The notes below the pieces were generated by a model. It was given only the letters and a program-made list of their open reading frames with translations, searched no databases and was not told the DNA's origin. This document shows positions 54,281 through 63,383 of a DNA stretch of 64,000 nt, piece after piece. Both the position numbers and the translations under genes were made by a program. Source of the DNA: Desulfonatronum lacustre DSM 10312. Lineage in GTDB: Bacteria; Desulfobacterota; Desulfovibrionia; Desulfovibrionales; Desulfonatronaceae. Location: positions 1-64,000 of the forward strand of contig NZ_KI912608.1 in NCBI RefSeq assembly GCF_000519265.1, in the 5' to 3' direction. How positions within the stretch are numbered: position 1 is the first letter of the stretch; every line of letters begins with the position of its first letter.

Positions 54281-56352
54281 TCTTTGTCTCCAAAAAGATC
54301 ATCGATGAAGCTAGGATATGCATAATCTTCAGGTTCTTGATGTAAATTGGTAACAGTGGCTTTGGATTTTGGCTCGGGTTTGTTTTCCGTCGATAAGCGC
54401 TGCTGCCGCTCAATATCGCGTGCTTCACGCCGGTTGTTGCCAATGTCAGTCAGCGCTTTCCTTTTAGTTGGCCCCAGATGGGAAGGGCGTAACTTCTCTG
54501 CGTTTTTAATTGTTTCCTGGATAGAGTTTTCCAGATCCTTTTTGCTATGTTGTTCAAGCATTTTCGCAGCGCCTGTTGATTTTTTGATTTGCTGCTTGCT
54601 TTCCCATAGTTCCCACATGGATCGCCCCCTATATTCTCTTGAGCGATCGGTCAAATAGCATTCCCAATAATCGGGTTTTCCTTTGTCAGGAAATAGATAA
54701 ATATGTTCCGCAATCCCTGGATCGTAAGCAGCCACGAATGGACCTGGCCTTTGTTGCCTTGTTCTGTGTAACCAGCCTGAAGCTATGAGTTCTTTGCAGG
54801 TGTAAAAAGCACCAAAACATCGGATACCTAGATCTGAAAGTGTTACTTTTTCGCGGGGAAGTAGTGCAATTTTTAAATCAGTCTCAGAGGCATTCTTAAG
54901 ACGACCGCTACGATTTTGGATTCCCCATTGCCAAATGCGAATCGGGACAGCTGGAAGATCGGTAGGCATATCAGATTCGCGATCATACTTAGTCAGAACG
55001 GAGTAAAGGTTTCGATGCAGGATCGACCCAACGATAATTTTTGTGAAATCCTGCATTGTTAATGCCGCATCTAGTCGATAATCTTTTCCGCCTTGTTTTT
55101 TTATGGTTGTTCCTGTGACAACCCCGGGGGCATATGGCTTGAAATCGGCTTGTATCGTGCAAAAGTACCTCTCTACTATGCCTTTGGCATCACCACGATA
55201 TGGAGAAGCAGTCTCAATTCTCACTCCAAATGCCTGTTCAAGATATTCTATCTGATGGCCAAGTAGTTCGCCGCGATCTGCAAGAATTGCCTCTGGTAAA
55301 CCAATTGAAGGCCATTCTTCGGATTCAATGTCATACCCAAATCTTTTACAGATTTTGGTCTTATCCGTCATTGCATTGATTAAGGCCAACATGGCTGTTG
55401 CGTAGGATGGATTCTCAAGTCCGACATAAAATCCAGTTATCATCCTGCTGAAAACATCAACAACAACGTACAAAGTTGGTCGTCCGATGATTCTTTGCCT
55501 GTCTGAGGATAATAAATATATATCTGCGATGGTAGCATCAATTTCATATCGCGCACCTGGCCCATGAGTGTTGACGGTTGCTGTGCTCAATAAAGGTCTA
55601 ATATCTTTATTATACTTTATCCTGTTTGCCCTTAGGCGGATACGATCTGGCCGATTATATTCTCGTTCGTAAAAATATCGCAGTTGTCCAATTGTGGGAT
55701 AATCCTCTTTTGGAATGTTAGGATTGATGGATTCATAGATGCTCAAGAAACGACGGTGAGCATAGGCTATAGGCTTTTTTTTCTCTGTGAGGTAATAACG
55801 ATCAAGAACGATACGGAATAAGCGCTCGATGTCGGCATCAACTATGGACCCTTCCCCAGGGGTGGTGCTTCTAGGGCGTCCCAGTTTTTTTTCAGAGTTG
55901 GAACGTCTTTTCCCCTTACCTCCTGAATTATCGTAATCCGGAAGTAGGGCGTTGGGAGTTGACCCACGTTGCCAATACTGGCGGAGATAAGAATATATTG
56001 TTTTTTTGGCTATTCCACTTTGGTCACTAGCCTGTTGAACCAATGCTCCTCTACCAGTCCTATTAAAAATATTAGGATTTTGTATCAGGCTTTCAATGAC
56101 CGACAAGCGCTTGTCCCGTACCTGCTGAGAAATGGAACCTTGCTCTGGCAGTTGAGTAACAAGATGTTTATAGGGATCATCCACGTTTCTCATGCATTCT
56201 GAAAGGATTGCAGCCTCAACCTCCGATGCTGATATGTATTCTGGAAAAGAATGAATTGAATCAATATTAATCAATACATGTCCATCATTAGTGATGTTCA
56301 GAACCCGATGTCGTGTTTCTCCGTAAGTGATTACATCATTGATTCGCAGCAT
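54277..56352 (-). CDS. tnsB: Tn7-like transposase TnsB
   Basis: 691 residues, a DDE recombinase that binds the end repeats and joins 3' ends to the target. The catalytic triad aligns with Tn7: D272 (YEIDATIAD), D359 (ILADRGE) and E394 (GIVERYF). Helix-turn-helix-like regions lie near residues 100-130. The C-terminal ~100 residues are charged and end YPSFIDDLFGDKE, probably the tail that contacts TnsC. Overlaps tnsA by 17 bases and tnsC by four. Confidence 0.95.
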   Translation of the reverse strand: MLRINDVITYGETRHRVLNITNDGHVLINIDSIHSFPEYISASEVEAAILSECMRNVDDPYKHLVTQLPEQGSISQQVRDKRLSVIESLIQNPNIFNRTGRGALVQQASDQSGIAKKTIYSYLRQYWQRGSTPNALLPDYDNSGGKGKRRSNSEKKLGRPRSTTPGEGSIVDADIERLFRIVLDRYYLTEKKKPIAYAHRRFLSIYESINPNIPKEDYPTIGQLRYFYEREYNRPDRIRLRANRIKYNKDIRPLLSTATVNTHGPGARYEIDATIADIYLLSSDRQRIIGRPTLYVVVDVFSRMITGFYVGLENPSYATAMLALINAMTDKTKICKRFGYDIESEEWPSIGLPEAILADRGELLGHQIEYLEQAFGVRIETASPYRGDAKGIVERYFCTIQADFKPYAPGVVTGTTIKKQGGKDYRLDAALTMQDFTKIIVGSILHRNLYSVLTKYDRESDMPTDLPAVPIRIWQWGIQNRSGRLKNASETDLKIALLPREKVTLSDLGIRCFGAFYTCKELIASGWLHRTRQQRPGPFVAAYDPGIAEHIYLFPDKGKPDYWECYLTDRSREYRGRSMWELWESKQQIKKSTGAAKMLEQHSKKDLENSIQETIKNAEKLRPSHLGPTKRKALTDIGNNRREARDIERQQRLSTENKPEPKSKATVTNLHQEPEDYAYPSFIDDLFGDKE

Positions 56353-57154
56353 AACGATCCCGTAAATATAGGAAGTCTGATGATGCTTTCAAATCTCCAA
56401 CAACCAAAGATGTCCAAGGATTTGCAATATCGAACAGAAAAACCCTCAAAGCCATAAGCGAGCGAATCTTTTGCAAAGATTCACCGGGTTCAAGCGAATA
56501 TGCTTGATCCAGCATCATTGCAGCCTGAGTAATTTTTTTTGCTGGTTCTGCAAGGAAGAAATTCAAGTATAGAGGTGCTATATTGAGCAGATCCTCAATT
56601 CCTTCAAGCTTAACTTGGGAGGGGTAAAGCCAGGCTATATTTTTTGCTACGGTGTTTGGTATTTGTCTTTCTGTCAACAAGTGCCAAGGAACGTTATGCT
56701 TTTTCCAATATTGCCGCTCAATTTCAAGTTTTTCAATGACTCTGGGATTATAAAGATCAGATGATGTCTTTACTTGTATCGCCATTCTTGGAAGGTCTGG
56801 CTTGCTGGTATCAACAAGAAAATCCGTCGACATCACCTGATCTTTACCCCGCACTCCAGGGTGACGAATGCAAGCTTTTCTTGCGATCTCCAATGTGTCG
56901 TCAAGTGAGAGGGGGAATTGCTCCCGGATATCCGTCACGACTGGATTCCAGTCAAACAAAAAAAAGGCTTTTAGCTCAAGGTCAGAGAGCAGATGATGGG
57001 TTCGTTGTGCCTGGATTCCCCAAACACGATGGGACCTGCCTAAGGAAGGCAGGTCCCTTATCGTCAGCCAAGGCTGATAATCTTTGCCGGTGCCTTCTCC
57101 ACGTCCCTGCTTTATCCACTTGGAGGAATGGGAATCGAGATTGATGATGGTCAT
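56336..57154 (-). CDS. tnsA: Tn7-like endonuclease TnsA
   Basis: 272 residues. The restriction-enzyme-like active site is intact: E60 (SDLELKAFFLFD), D111 (MSTDFLVD) and Q127-V-K129, equivalent to E63, D114 and K132 of Tn7. TnsA cuts the 5' strands so that the element moves by cut-and-paste. It is the first tns gene, 42 bp inside the right-end TnsB sites, so occupancy of those sites should repress the operon, as in Tn7. Confidence 0.95.
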   Translation of the reverse strand: MTIINLDSHSSKWIKQGRGEGTGKDYQPWLTIRDLPSLGRSHRVWGIQAQRTHHLLSDLELKAFFLFDWNPVVTDIREQFPLSLDDTLEIARKACIRHPGVRGKDQVMSTDFLVDTSKPDLPRMAIQVKTSSDLYNPRVIEKLEIERQYWKKHNVPWHLLTERQIPNTVAKNIAWLYPSQVKLEGIEDLLNIAPLYLNFFLAEPAKKITQAAMMLDQAYSLEPGESLQKIRSLMALRVFLFDIANPWTSLVVGDLKASSDFLYLRDRYAANQ

Positions 57155-57195
57155 GCTCCGAACCTTTTGAAATCATGATTTGATACCGGAGCGAA

Positions 57196-57261
57196 GTTAC
57201 CAACTTTATTTTAAAGTTACAATCTTTATTTTTAAGTTACCAACTTTATTTTACTCCCACA
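57196..57261. repeat. Right transposon end with three packed TnsB-type sites
   Basis: GTTACCAACTTTATTTT occurs at 57196-57212 and 57236-57252, with a variant missing one base at 57216-57233. Spacing is 20 bp, so the sites abut. The terminus is CTCCCACA at 57254-57261. Dense sites at the right and spaced sites at the left is the Tn7 asymmetry. Tn7 itself has four right-end sites; only three are evident here. Confidence 0.92.
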
Positions 57262-57266
57262 GCCCT
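57262..57266. repeat. Target site duplication, right copy (GCCCT)
   Basis: Matches the five bases before the left terminus. The site lies 21-25 bp beyond the glmS stop codon, the normal Tn7 attachment position. Confidence 0.82.
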
Positions 57267-57290
57267 CAGCCCTCAGCCCTCAGCCCTCAC
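57262..57290. repeat. Heptamer tandem repeat, right half
   Basis: Three CCCTCAG units and a final CCCTCAC continue the array of 19604-19691. The last unit covers the glmS stop codon (57287-57289), so the repeat begins exactly at the gene end. Confidence 0.93.
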
Positions 57291-59110
57291 TCCACCGTCA
57301 CGCTTTTGGCCAAATTGCGGGGTTGGTCCACGTCCTTGCCCAGGTAGACGGCCATTTCGTAAGCGAACAACTGCAAGGCCGGCAGGGCCAGAAAGGTGTT
57401 CAGCGGGCCGTAAACCTGAGGGATCTCCCAGGAGTGGTCCACGGTCAGATCGAATCCGGACTGGCACAAGGCGATGACCCGACCGTTGCGGGCCTGGACT
57501 TCAACCAGATTGGAAACGACCTTGGGCAGCAAGGCGTCATTCAAGGCCAGGGCAAAGGTGGGGAATTCCGGCTCGATCAGGGCGATGGGGCCGTGCTTCA
57601 TTTCTCCGGCCGCATAGCCTTCGGCGTGGATGTAGGAGATTTCCTTGAGTTTCAAGGCGCCTTCCAAGGCCAGCGGGTAGGCCGGGCCCCGGCCGAGGTA
57701 GAAAAAGCTGTGCGCCGTGCTGTATTCCGGGGCCAGTTCCTGGGCCTTGCCGCGCAGGCGAGGCAGTTCGGCTTCCAAAACTTGGGGCAGGCCGAGCAGC
57801 CCGGTGATGATCGAGGTCTCCACTTCCCGAGCCAGTGTTCCCTTGCGTCGGCCCCAGTACAGGGCCAGCAGGGTCAACAGGACGAGCTGGCTGCACATGG
57901 CCTTGGTGGAGGCCACGCTGATTTCCGGCCCGGCCTGGGTGTAAATCACGCTGTCCGCCTCCCGGGCTACACTGGATCCCACCACGTTGCACAGTCCGAG
58001 CACGGGCACCCCGTGCTCCTTGGCCAGACGCATTCCGGCCAGGGTATCCGCGGTTTCTCCGGACTGACTGATGGCCAGGACGAGATCGTCCGGCATGAAA
58101 AGCGGGTTGCGATATCGGAATTCCGAGGCGATTTCCACGCGAACCGGAATTTTCGCCCACGACTCCAGCAAGTGTTGGCCCCACAGCCCGGCATGATAGG
58201 ACGTGCCGCAGGCCACGATCTGGATCTGGCCCGGGACGGGTATGGCCTCCAGCTCCGGCAGGGTCACGGACAAGGCTTTGGCGTCCACGCGTCCGGCCAG
58301 GCAATTGGCGATCACCGCGGGCTGCTCGAAGATTTCCTTGAGCATGAAGTGACGGTAGCCGCCTTTTTGCGCGGCCTGAAAATCCCAGGTGATGTGGTGG
58401 ACCTTCTTTTCCAGGGGTGCCAGAGTGGCGGCATCAAAGACCTGCCAGGAAAAAGGCTCCAACTCCACCAGTTCGCCGTCCTCCAGAAAGACGACGTCCC
58501 GTGTATAGCCCAGAAACGCCGGGATGTCCGAGGCCACGAAGTTTTCTCCCACGCCCACGCCCAGCAACAGCGGGCTGGATTTGCGGGCCGCCCAGATTTT
58601 GTTCGGCTCATCCAGGTTGAGAAAGGCTGCGGCATAGGTGCCTTCAACTTGAGCTAGAGCCTTGCTGAACGCCTCGCGTAGAGTGACGTCGGAGGTCCAG
58701 AGCTCGGCGATAAGCTGAACCAGCACTTCGGAGTCCGTATCCGAGAAAAACGTACGTCCTTTGTCTTTGAGCATTTTTCGAAGCGACTGGTAGTTCTCGA
58801 TGATCCCGTTGTGCACCAGGGCCAGGCGGCCTCCCGGGTCGCGATGGGGATGGGCGTTGCGTTCCACGGGCAGGCCGTGGGTCGCCCAGCGGGTATGGCC
58901 CAGGGCCGTGGTGGCGTGAAACATGTCCTGGCCGTTGAGACGGGTTTCCAGCTCGCACAGCTTGCCCTCGGCCCGAATGACGTGCAACTCGTCGTGCTGC
59001 GCAAAGGTTACGCCCGCGGAATCGTAGCCGCGGTACTCCAGACGCTTCAGTCCTTCCACGATGATGGGCACGGCCGGTCTGTGCCCCGCATAACCGATGA
59101 TTCCGCACAT
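57287..59110 (-). CDS. glmS: Glucosamine-6-phosphate synthase
   Basis: 607 residues. Makes glucosamine-6-phosphate from fructose-6-phosphate and glutamine, the entry to cell-wall amino sugars. The N-terminal amidotransferase starts MCGIIGYAG with nucleophile Cys2 (after Met removal, Cys1). Two SIS domains follow, with VACGTSYHAG, SQSGETADTLAGMRLAK and the C-terminal DQPRNLAKSVTVE. The last codons form attTn7, recognised by TnsD. The gene is intact because insertion was 25 bp past the stop. Confidence 0.97.
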   Translation of the reverse strand: MCGIIGYAGHRPAVPIIVEGLKRLEYRGYDSAGVTFAQHDELHVIRAEGKLCELETRLNGQDMFHATTALGHTRWATHGLPVERNAHPHRDPGGRLALVHNGIIENYQSLRKMLKDKGRTFFSDTDSEVLVQLIAELWTSDVTLREAFSKALAQVEGTYAAAFLNLDEPNKIWAARKSSPLLLGVGVGENFVASDIPAFLGYTRDVVFLEDGELVELEPFSWQVFDAATLAPLEKKVHHITWDFQAAQKGGYRHFMLKEIFEQPAVIANCLAGRVDAKALSVTLPELEAIPVPGQIQIVACGTSYHAGLWGQHLLESWAKIPVRVEIASEFRYRNPLFMPDDLVLAISQSGETADTLAGMRLAKEHGVPVLGLCNVVGSSVAREADSVIYTQAGPEISVASTKAMCSQLVLLTLLALYWGRRKGTLAREVETSIITGLLGLPQVLEAELPRLRGKAQELAPEYSTAHSFFYLGRGPAYPLALEGALKLKEISYIHAEGYAAGEMKHGPIALIEPEFPTFALALNDALLPKVVSNLVEVQARNGRVIALCQSGFDLTVDHSWEIPQVYGPLNTFLALPALQLFAYEMAVYLGKDVDQPRNLAKSVTVE

Positions 59111-59483
59111 GGTTGATGGTCCTCGCGACGTTTGCTGGTGAAGGGAGACGATTCGACCCTGGGACGTTCTACCAAAACGCGTTTTGAAAGCGGTTTCTTC
59201 TTAGCCTCTGAACCATGAAAAGTCATCCGGAAACAGATACGAGGGACCGGGACTCGTCCTGATTCGTGCGGCCTCTTCGCGGTCTTGCTCCCGGCATCGG
59301 GGTCATGTAGGTATGGGCTGTTCGGCGATGTGGCTCTGACCCATGGTCGTCGGACTGGCCCCGCACAATATCGCCGCTGATCATTTCCTGCCGGTTGTTT
59401 CAGAGCTATCAGAAGTACTTTTCAGACCTCGCATAGGCGGTACATCGAAATAAGGCACTTCGTCGGAACGGAGGGAAGACCGC
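59111..59483. promoter_or_regulatory. Divergent promoter region, glmS and yitT-like gene
   Basis: 373 bp between divergent starts; no gene seen. It contains the perfect palindrome described separately. GGAGG at 59470 serves the plus-strand gene. No riboswitch fold is evident. Confidence 0.6.
59173..59186. promoter_or_regulatory. Palindromic candidate operator before glmS
   Basis: CAAAACGCGTTTTG is a perfect 14-bp palindrome, 63 bp upstream of the glmS start. A second imperfect dyad, GAAAGCGGTTTC, lies next to it. The central CG is reminiscent of LacI-family operators, but no regulator can be named. Confidence 0.4.
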
Positions 59484-60359
59484 ATGGCCGGCAATTGGGC
59501 GGAGCAGTTCCGCGTTACGACATATTCCATCTCCTGGAACCTGCTGTTGATCACGATGGGGGCCTTGATCCTCGCCTTCGGAGCCAAGGCCATCGTCGTT
59601 CCTCAGGAATTCATCAGCGGCGGCGTGACCGGGGTCGGCTTGATTCTGAGTTACGTGGTCGGAATTTTCCCGCCCGGTGTTTGGCTGCTGATCCTGAACA
59701 TCCCTATTTTCATTCTCGGCTGGATCTGCGTCAGCAGGCGGTTTTTCTTCTACAGCCTGTACGGCATGCTGCTGCTCAGCCTGGGGCTTGATACCATCCC
59801 ATGGACCCTGATCATTGAGGACACCCTGCTGGCCGCTCTGACGGCCGGAGCCATTATGGGAGCCGGGTCGGGCATCGCCTTGCGGTCCTTGGGATCCCTG
59901 GGCGGGCTGGACGTTATCTCGGTCTTCTTGAGCCAGCGTTTTAATCTCGGGATCGGGAAATTTTCCTTCGGCTTCAACATGGTCCTGTTTTTCGGGAGTC
60001 TGTTCTTCATCGGTCTGGAGCAGATGCTGTACTCGGTGTTTCTGGTTTTCGTCCACGCCATGGTTATGGACTACTTCCTGGGCATGTTCAACCAGCGCAA
60101 AATGGTGCTCGTGGTCTCGGAAAAGCCCGACGAACTGGCCAAGGCCATCTTGAGCACCATCAACCGGGGCTCGACCTTTCTTTACGGTCGCGGCGCCTAC
60201 ACCGGTAAACGCAAGAAAATTCTGTTGACCGTGGTCACCAGCTTACAGCTCAAGCGTCTGGAAGAAGTCATCTTCACCATCGATCCCAAGGCCTTCACCA
60301 TCGAGGAAAATACCCTGAACGTCATCGGCCAGGGTTTTTCCCGGCGCAAGGTCTACTGA
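59484..60359 (+). CDS. YitT-family membrane protein (DUF161/DUF2179)
   Basis: 291 residues. Five or so hydrophobic segments in the first 200 residues form the YitT membrane region (ALILAFGAKAIVVPQEFISGGVTGVGLI and GSGIALRSLGSLGGLDVISVFLSQRF). A soluble C-terminal DUF2179 domain follows (NRGSTFLYGRGAYTGKRKKILLTVVTSLQLKRLEEVIFTIDPKAF). ATG has GGAGGG ahead. The family is widespread, with no settled transport substrate. It lies 150 bp before cooS but upstream of the CooA site, so it is probably a separate unit. Confidence 0.88.
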   Translation: MAGNWAEQFRVTTYSISWNLLLITMGALILAFGAKAIVVPQEFISGGVTGVGLILSYVVGIFPPGVWLLILNIPIFILGWICVSRRFFFYSLYGMLLLSLGLDTIPWTLIIEDTLLAALTAGAIMGAGSGIALRSLGSLGGLDVISVFLSQRFNLGIGKFSFGFNMVLFFGSLFFIGLEQMLYSVFLVFVHAMVMDYFLGMFNQRKMVLVVSEKPDELAKAILSTINRGSTFLYGRGAYTGKRKKILLTVVTSLQLKRLEEVIFTIDPKAFTIEENTLNVIGQGFSRRKVY

Positions 60360-60416
60360 GCATGACCCTCGTGCGCGAAGATATTATGAAAACAGAGCTC
60401 ATGGAGGGCAATCTGT

Positions 60417-60432
60417 TGTCGGCCAGCCGACA
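60417..60432. promoter_or_regulatory. CooA-type binding site
   Basis: TGTCGGCCAGCCGACA, a perfect palindrome fitting the CO-sensor CooA consensus TGTC-R-N6-Y-GACA. It lies 78 bp upstream of the cooS start. CooA is a CRP-family haem protein that activates transcription when CO binds. cooA itself is not in the window. Confidence 0.8.
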
Positions 60433-60509
60433 GACGCACTCAGGTTTTGGTGCTATGGCTTCTTGAAAAATTCTTCCCGCATCCGTCACCCACAACAAAG
60501 GAGAGCGCC

Positions 60510-62399
60510 ATGGCAGAGAAGCTACCCCGAAGAGCAGAGGACCTTTCCATTTGGCCGGACGCCCAAAAAATGATCGAGAAGGCCAGACGCGACAACGTGG
60601 AAACCGTCTGGGACAGGCTGGCGGAGCAGCGGCCGGCCTGCACGTTCTGTAAGCAGGGTCTGAGTTGTTCCAAATGTGTCATGGGACCGTGCCGGATCAC
60701 CCCGGGCAAGGGCAAACGGGAGCGCGGCGTGTGCGGAGCGGATGCGGACTTGACCGTGGCCCGAAACTTCGGCCGGTTCGTGGCCGCGGGAGCGGCCTCG
60801 CATTCGGACCACGGACGGGACCTGGTGGAGACGCTGTTGGCCGTCGGCCAGGGCAAAACATCGGACTACGGCATCCGCGACCCGGAAAAACTGCGTCGCA
60901 TCGCGGCTGAGGTGGGCGTGACCGTTCAGGGCAAAAGCGACAAGGAGATCGCTCGGGCCCTGGCCGAAACGTTCATTGAGGACTTCGGCTTTGCCACGCC
61001 CTCGGTCTCCTTTGTCGCCCGCGTCCCTGGAAAGCGTCGGGAGTTATGGGAAAAACTGGGTATCACCCCCCGGGGGATCGACCGGGACGTGGTGGAAATG
61101 ATGCACCGCACGCATATGGGCGTGGACAGCGACGCGGTGAGCCTGTGCCTGCATTCGGCCCGGGTGGCTCTTGGAGACGGCTGGGGCGGCTCCATGATCG
61201 CCACGGAGCTGTCGGACATCCTTTTCGGTACCCCTACTCCCAGGAAGGCCCAGGTCAACCTGGGCGTGCTCAAGGCGGATCAGGTCAACGTGGTGGTCCA
61301 CGGCCACAGCCCCATCGTCTCGGAAATGATCCTGGCCGCGGCCCGGGATCCAGAATTGATCCGGAAGGCCAAGTCGTCCGGAGCGTCCGGGATCAACGTG
61401 GCCGGCCTGTGCTGTACGGGCAACGAAGTGCTGATGCGCCAGGGCATTCCCATGGCCGGCAACCATCTGATGACCGAACTGGCTCTGGTCACGGGCGCGG
61501 TGGACTGCATCGTCGTGGACTACCAGTGCATCATGCCTTCCCTGGTGACCATCGCCGGCTGCTACCAGACCCGGTTTATCTCCACCTCGGACAAGGCCAA
61601 ATTCACCGGGGCCGAACATGTGGAGTTCAACTACGCCAACGCCCGGCAAAAGGCCGTGCAGGTGGTGGAGGCGGCCATTGAGGCGTTCACCAAGCGCGAC
61701 CCCGGCCGCGTGGATATCCCCGCCGAGCCGGTGGAATTGATGACCGGCTTTTCCAACGAGGCCATTCTCGGTGCGTTGGGAGGCACTCCCGGCCCGCTCC
61801 TGGAAGCGATCAAGGCCGGACAGATCCGGGGAGCCGTGGGCATCGTGGGCTGCAACAACCCCAGGCTGAAGCACGATCACGTCCATACAGAGCTGTGCAA
61901 GGAGTTGATCAGGCGCGACATCCTGGTGCTGATCACCGGCTGCGCCACCGTGGCCATGGGCAAGGCCGGGCTGATGGTGCCCGAGGCCGCGGACAGAGCC
62001 GGAGAGGGTCTGAAGGCCGTGTGCACGTCCCTGGGCATTCCGCCGGTTCTGCATGTGGGCAGTTGCGTGGACAATTCGCGGATCATTCATCTCTGCGCCA
62101 TGCTGGCCGACGCCCTGGGCACGGACATCAGTGACCTGCCCGTGGCGGCCAGCGCCCCGGAATGGTACTCCGAAAAGGCCGCGGCCATCGGCCTCTACGC
62201 CGTGGCCAGCGGGATATACACCCACCTGGGCCTGCCGCCGCATATCACCGGCAGCGAAACCGTGACCAATCTGGCTTTGAGCGGCCTGGAAGGCGTGGTC
62301 GGGGCCTGCTTCGGCGTGGAGGCCGATCCGCACAAGGCGGCGGAGGCCATTGACGCGCGGATTTCGGCCAAGCGGCAGAGCCTGGGGTTGACGCCGTAA
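60510..62399 (+). CDS. cooS: Carbon monoxide dehydrogenase catalytic subunit CooS
   Basis: 629 residues from ATG 60510, with AAAGGAG upstream. Oxidises CO to CO2 at a Ni-Fe-S C-cluster in an anaerobic homodimer. The B/D cluster cysteines open the protein: C44, C47, C53, C56 and C61 (ACTFCKQGLSCSKCVMGPCR). C-cluster-related motifs include VVVHGHSP (His), GLCCTGNE, VDYQCIMP, GIVGCNNPR, ITGCATVA and HVGSCVDNSR. First gene of a cooS-cooC unit behind the CooA site. Confidence 0.95.
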   Translation: MAEKLPRRAEDLSIWPDAQKMIEKARRDNVETVWDRLAEQRPACTFCKQGLSCSKCVMGPCRITPGKGKRERGVCGADADLTVARNFGRFVAAGAASHSDHGRDLVETLLAVGQGKTSDYGIRDPEKLRRIAAEVGVTVQGKSDKEIARALAETFIEDFGFATPSVSFVARVPGKRRELWEKLGITPRGIDRDVVEMMHRTHMGVDSDAVSLCLHSARVALGDGWGGSMIATELSDILFGTPTPRKAQVNLGVLKADQVNVVVHGHSPIVSEMILAAARDPELIRKAKSSGASGINVAGLCCTGNEVLMRQGIPMAGNHLMTELALVTGAVDCIVVDYQCIMPSLVTIAGCYQTRFISTSDKAKFTGAEHVEFNYANARQKAVQVVEAAIEAFTKRDPGRVDIPAEPVELMTGFSNEAILGALGGTPGPLLEAIKAGQIRGAVGIVGCNNPRLKHDHVHTELCKELIRRDILVLITGCATVAMGKAGLMVPEAADRAGEGLKAVCTSLGIPPVLHVGSCVDNSRIIHLCAMLADALGTDISDLPVAASAPEWYSEKAAAIGLYAVASGIYTHLGLPPHITGSETVTNLALSGLEGVVGACFGVEADPHKAAEAIDARISAKRQSLGLTP

Positions 62400-62458
62400 G
62401 TTGAACCTTCTCGGGGGATGGACGCCCGTCCCCCACATCATCCCCATGGGAGCGAAGC

Positions 62459-63235
62459 ATGAAAATCGCGGTCGCCGGCAAGGGCGGGGTGGGCAAGACC
62501 ACCATCGCGACTTGGCTGGGAGACTTTCTGGCCAGAAGCGGTCATGACGTCTATTTGGTGGACGCGGACACCGCCCTGTCCTTGGGCCAGGCCTCGGGCC
62601 TGGAGCGGGAAAGCCTGCCCAAGCCGCTGGTGTTGCGCACCGATCTGGTGGCGGAACGCATCGGCTCCGGCTTCATGCACCTGAACCCGGACGTGGGGGA
62701 TTTGTCCGGTGATTTGGCCGTGGAATTGCCCGTGGAATTGGCTGATTCCGGTCGCGACGGCGCGGGGCGCAAGCGACTGCTGGTCATGGGGACCGTGACC
62801 GGCGCGGGAGGCGGTTGCGCCTGCGGAGCCAATTCCCTGCTCAAGGCCCTGCTGGCCCATTTGGTGCTGGAAGCTCGGGAATGGGTGGTCGTGGACCTGG
62901 AGGCCGGAGTGGAGCATCTGGGCCGGGGCACGGTTGCGGCCGTGGATGGACTGGTGGTGGTCAGCGAACCGTCTCGCCGCGGGCTGGACACGGCCGCGGA
63001 AATCGCCCGACTGGCCCTGGGCCTGGGGCTCAAGCGCCAAGCTCTGGTGCTCAACCGTCACCAGGAGCGGGACGAATTGCCGGACATTGCCGGGCTGCCG
63101 CCTCTGGCCGCGTCCATCCCCGTCCTGCCGAGCCTCACGGCCCGGCAACTGACCTCCGGAAGCGTTCTGGGCCTGGAAGAACGCTCATCTCTCGTCGACC
63201 CTCTGTGTCGGAAGATTCTCGCCGCGTTGCGGTAG
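62459..63235 (+). CDS. cooC: CO dehydrogenase nickel-insertion ATPase CooC
   Basis: 258 residues of the MinD/ParA-like P-loop family. The deviant Walker A is GKGGVGKTT (residues 8-16), with VDADTALSLGQ as the switch region. A CxC metal motif (GGCACGAN, about residue 120) binds metal at the dimer interface. CooC uses ATP to load nickel into CooS. 59 bp downstream of cooS, same strand. Confidence 0.94.
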   Translation: MKIAVAGKGGVGKTTIATWLGDFLARSGHDVYLVDADTALSLGQASGLERESLPKPLVLRTDLVAERIGSGFMHLNPDVGDLSGDLAVELPVELADSGRDGAGRKRLLVMGTVTGAGGGCACGANSLLKALLAHLVLEAREWVVVDLEAGVEHLGRGTVAAVDGLVVVSEPSRRGLDTAAEIARLALGLGLKRQALVLNRHQERDELPDIAGLPPLAASIPVLPSLTARQLTSGSVLGLEERSSLVDPLCRKILAALR

Positions 63236-63383
63236 AATGTTCACGGGCGTGTAGTCCCGCGGGAGATGGTGTGCGCGGGATCGGCACTACTCCAGGGTCG
63301 GTGCTGTACTATGAATTCTCTTCGGGGATACAACGACGCACCAGCTCTGGGCAATGGGTTTGCCGGTCAAAAAGGAGGACGAT

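Larger units (their letters stand above)
19692..57261. mobile_element. Tn7-like transposon with TnsABCDE, 37.6 kb
   Basis: The termini are TGTGGGAGG at the left and, inverted, TGTGGGAGT at the right. Each is followed by AAAATAAAGTTGGTAAC-type TnsB sites. The tns genes lie at the right end in Tn7 order and orientation. The right end is 25 bp past the glmS stop, the standard attTn7 distance and orientation for TnsD-directed insertion. Cargo between 20429 and 49426 is mostly defence and DNA repair. Several cargo blocks are far more AT-rich than the host, indicating separate acquisitions. tnsC carries an in-frame stop, so present mobility is doubtful. Confidence 0.96.

Noticed and set aside
61044-62447. 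467-codon open frame opposite cooS
   Set aside because: Antisense shadow caused by high GC at third positions; product is His/Gln/Gly-rich nonsense.
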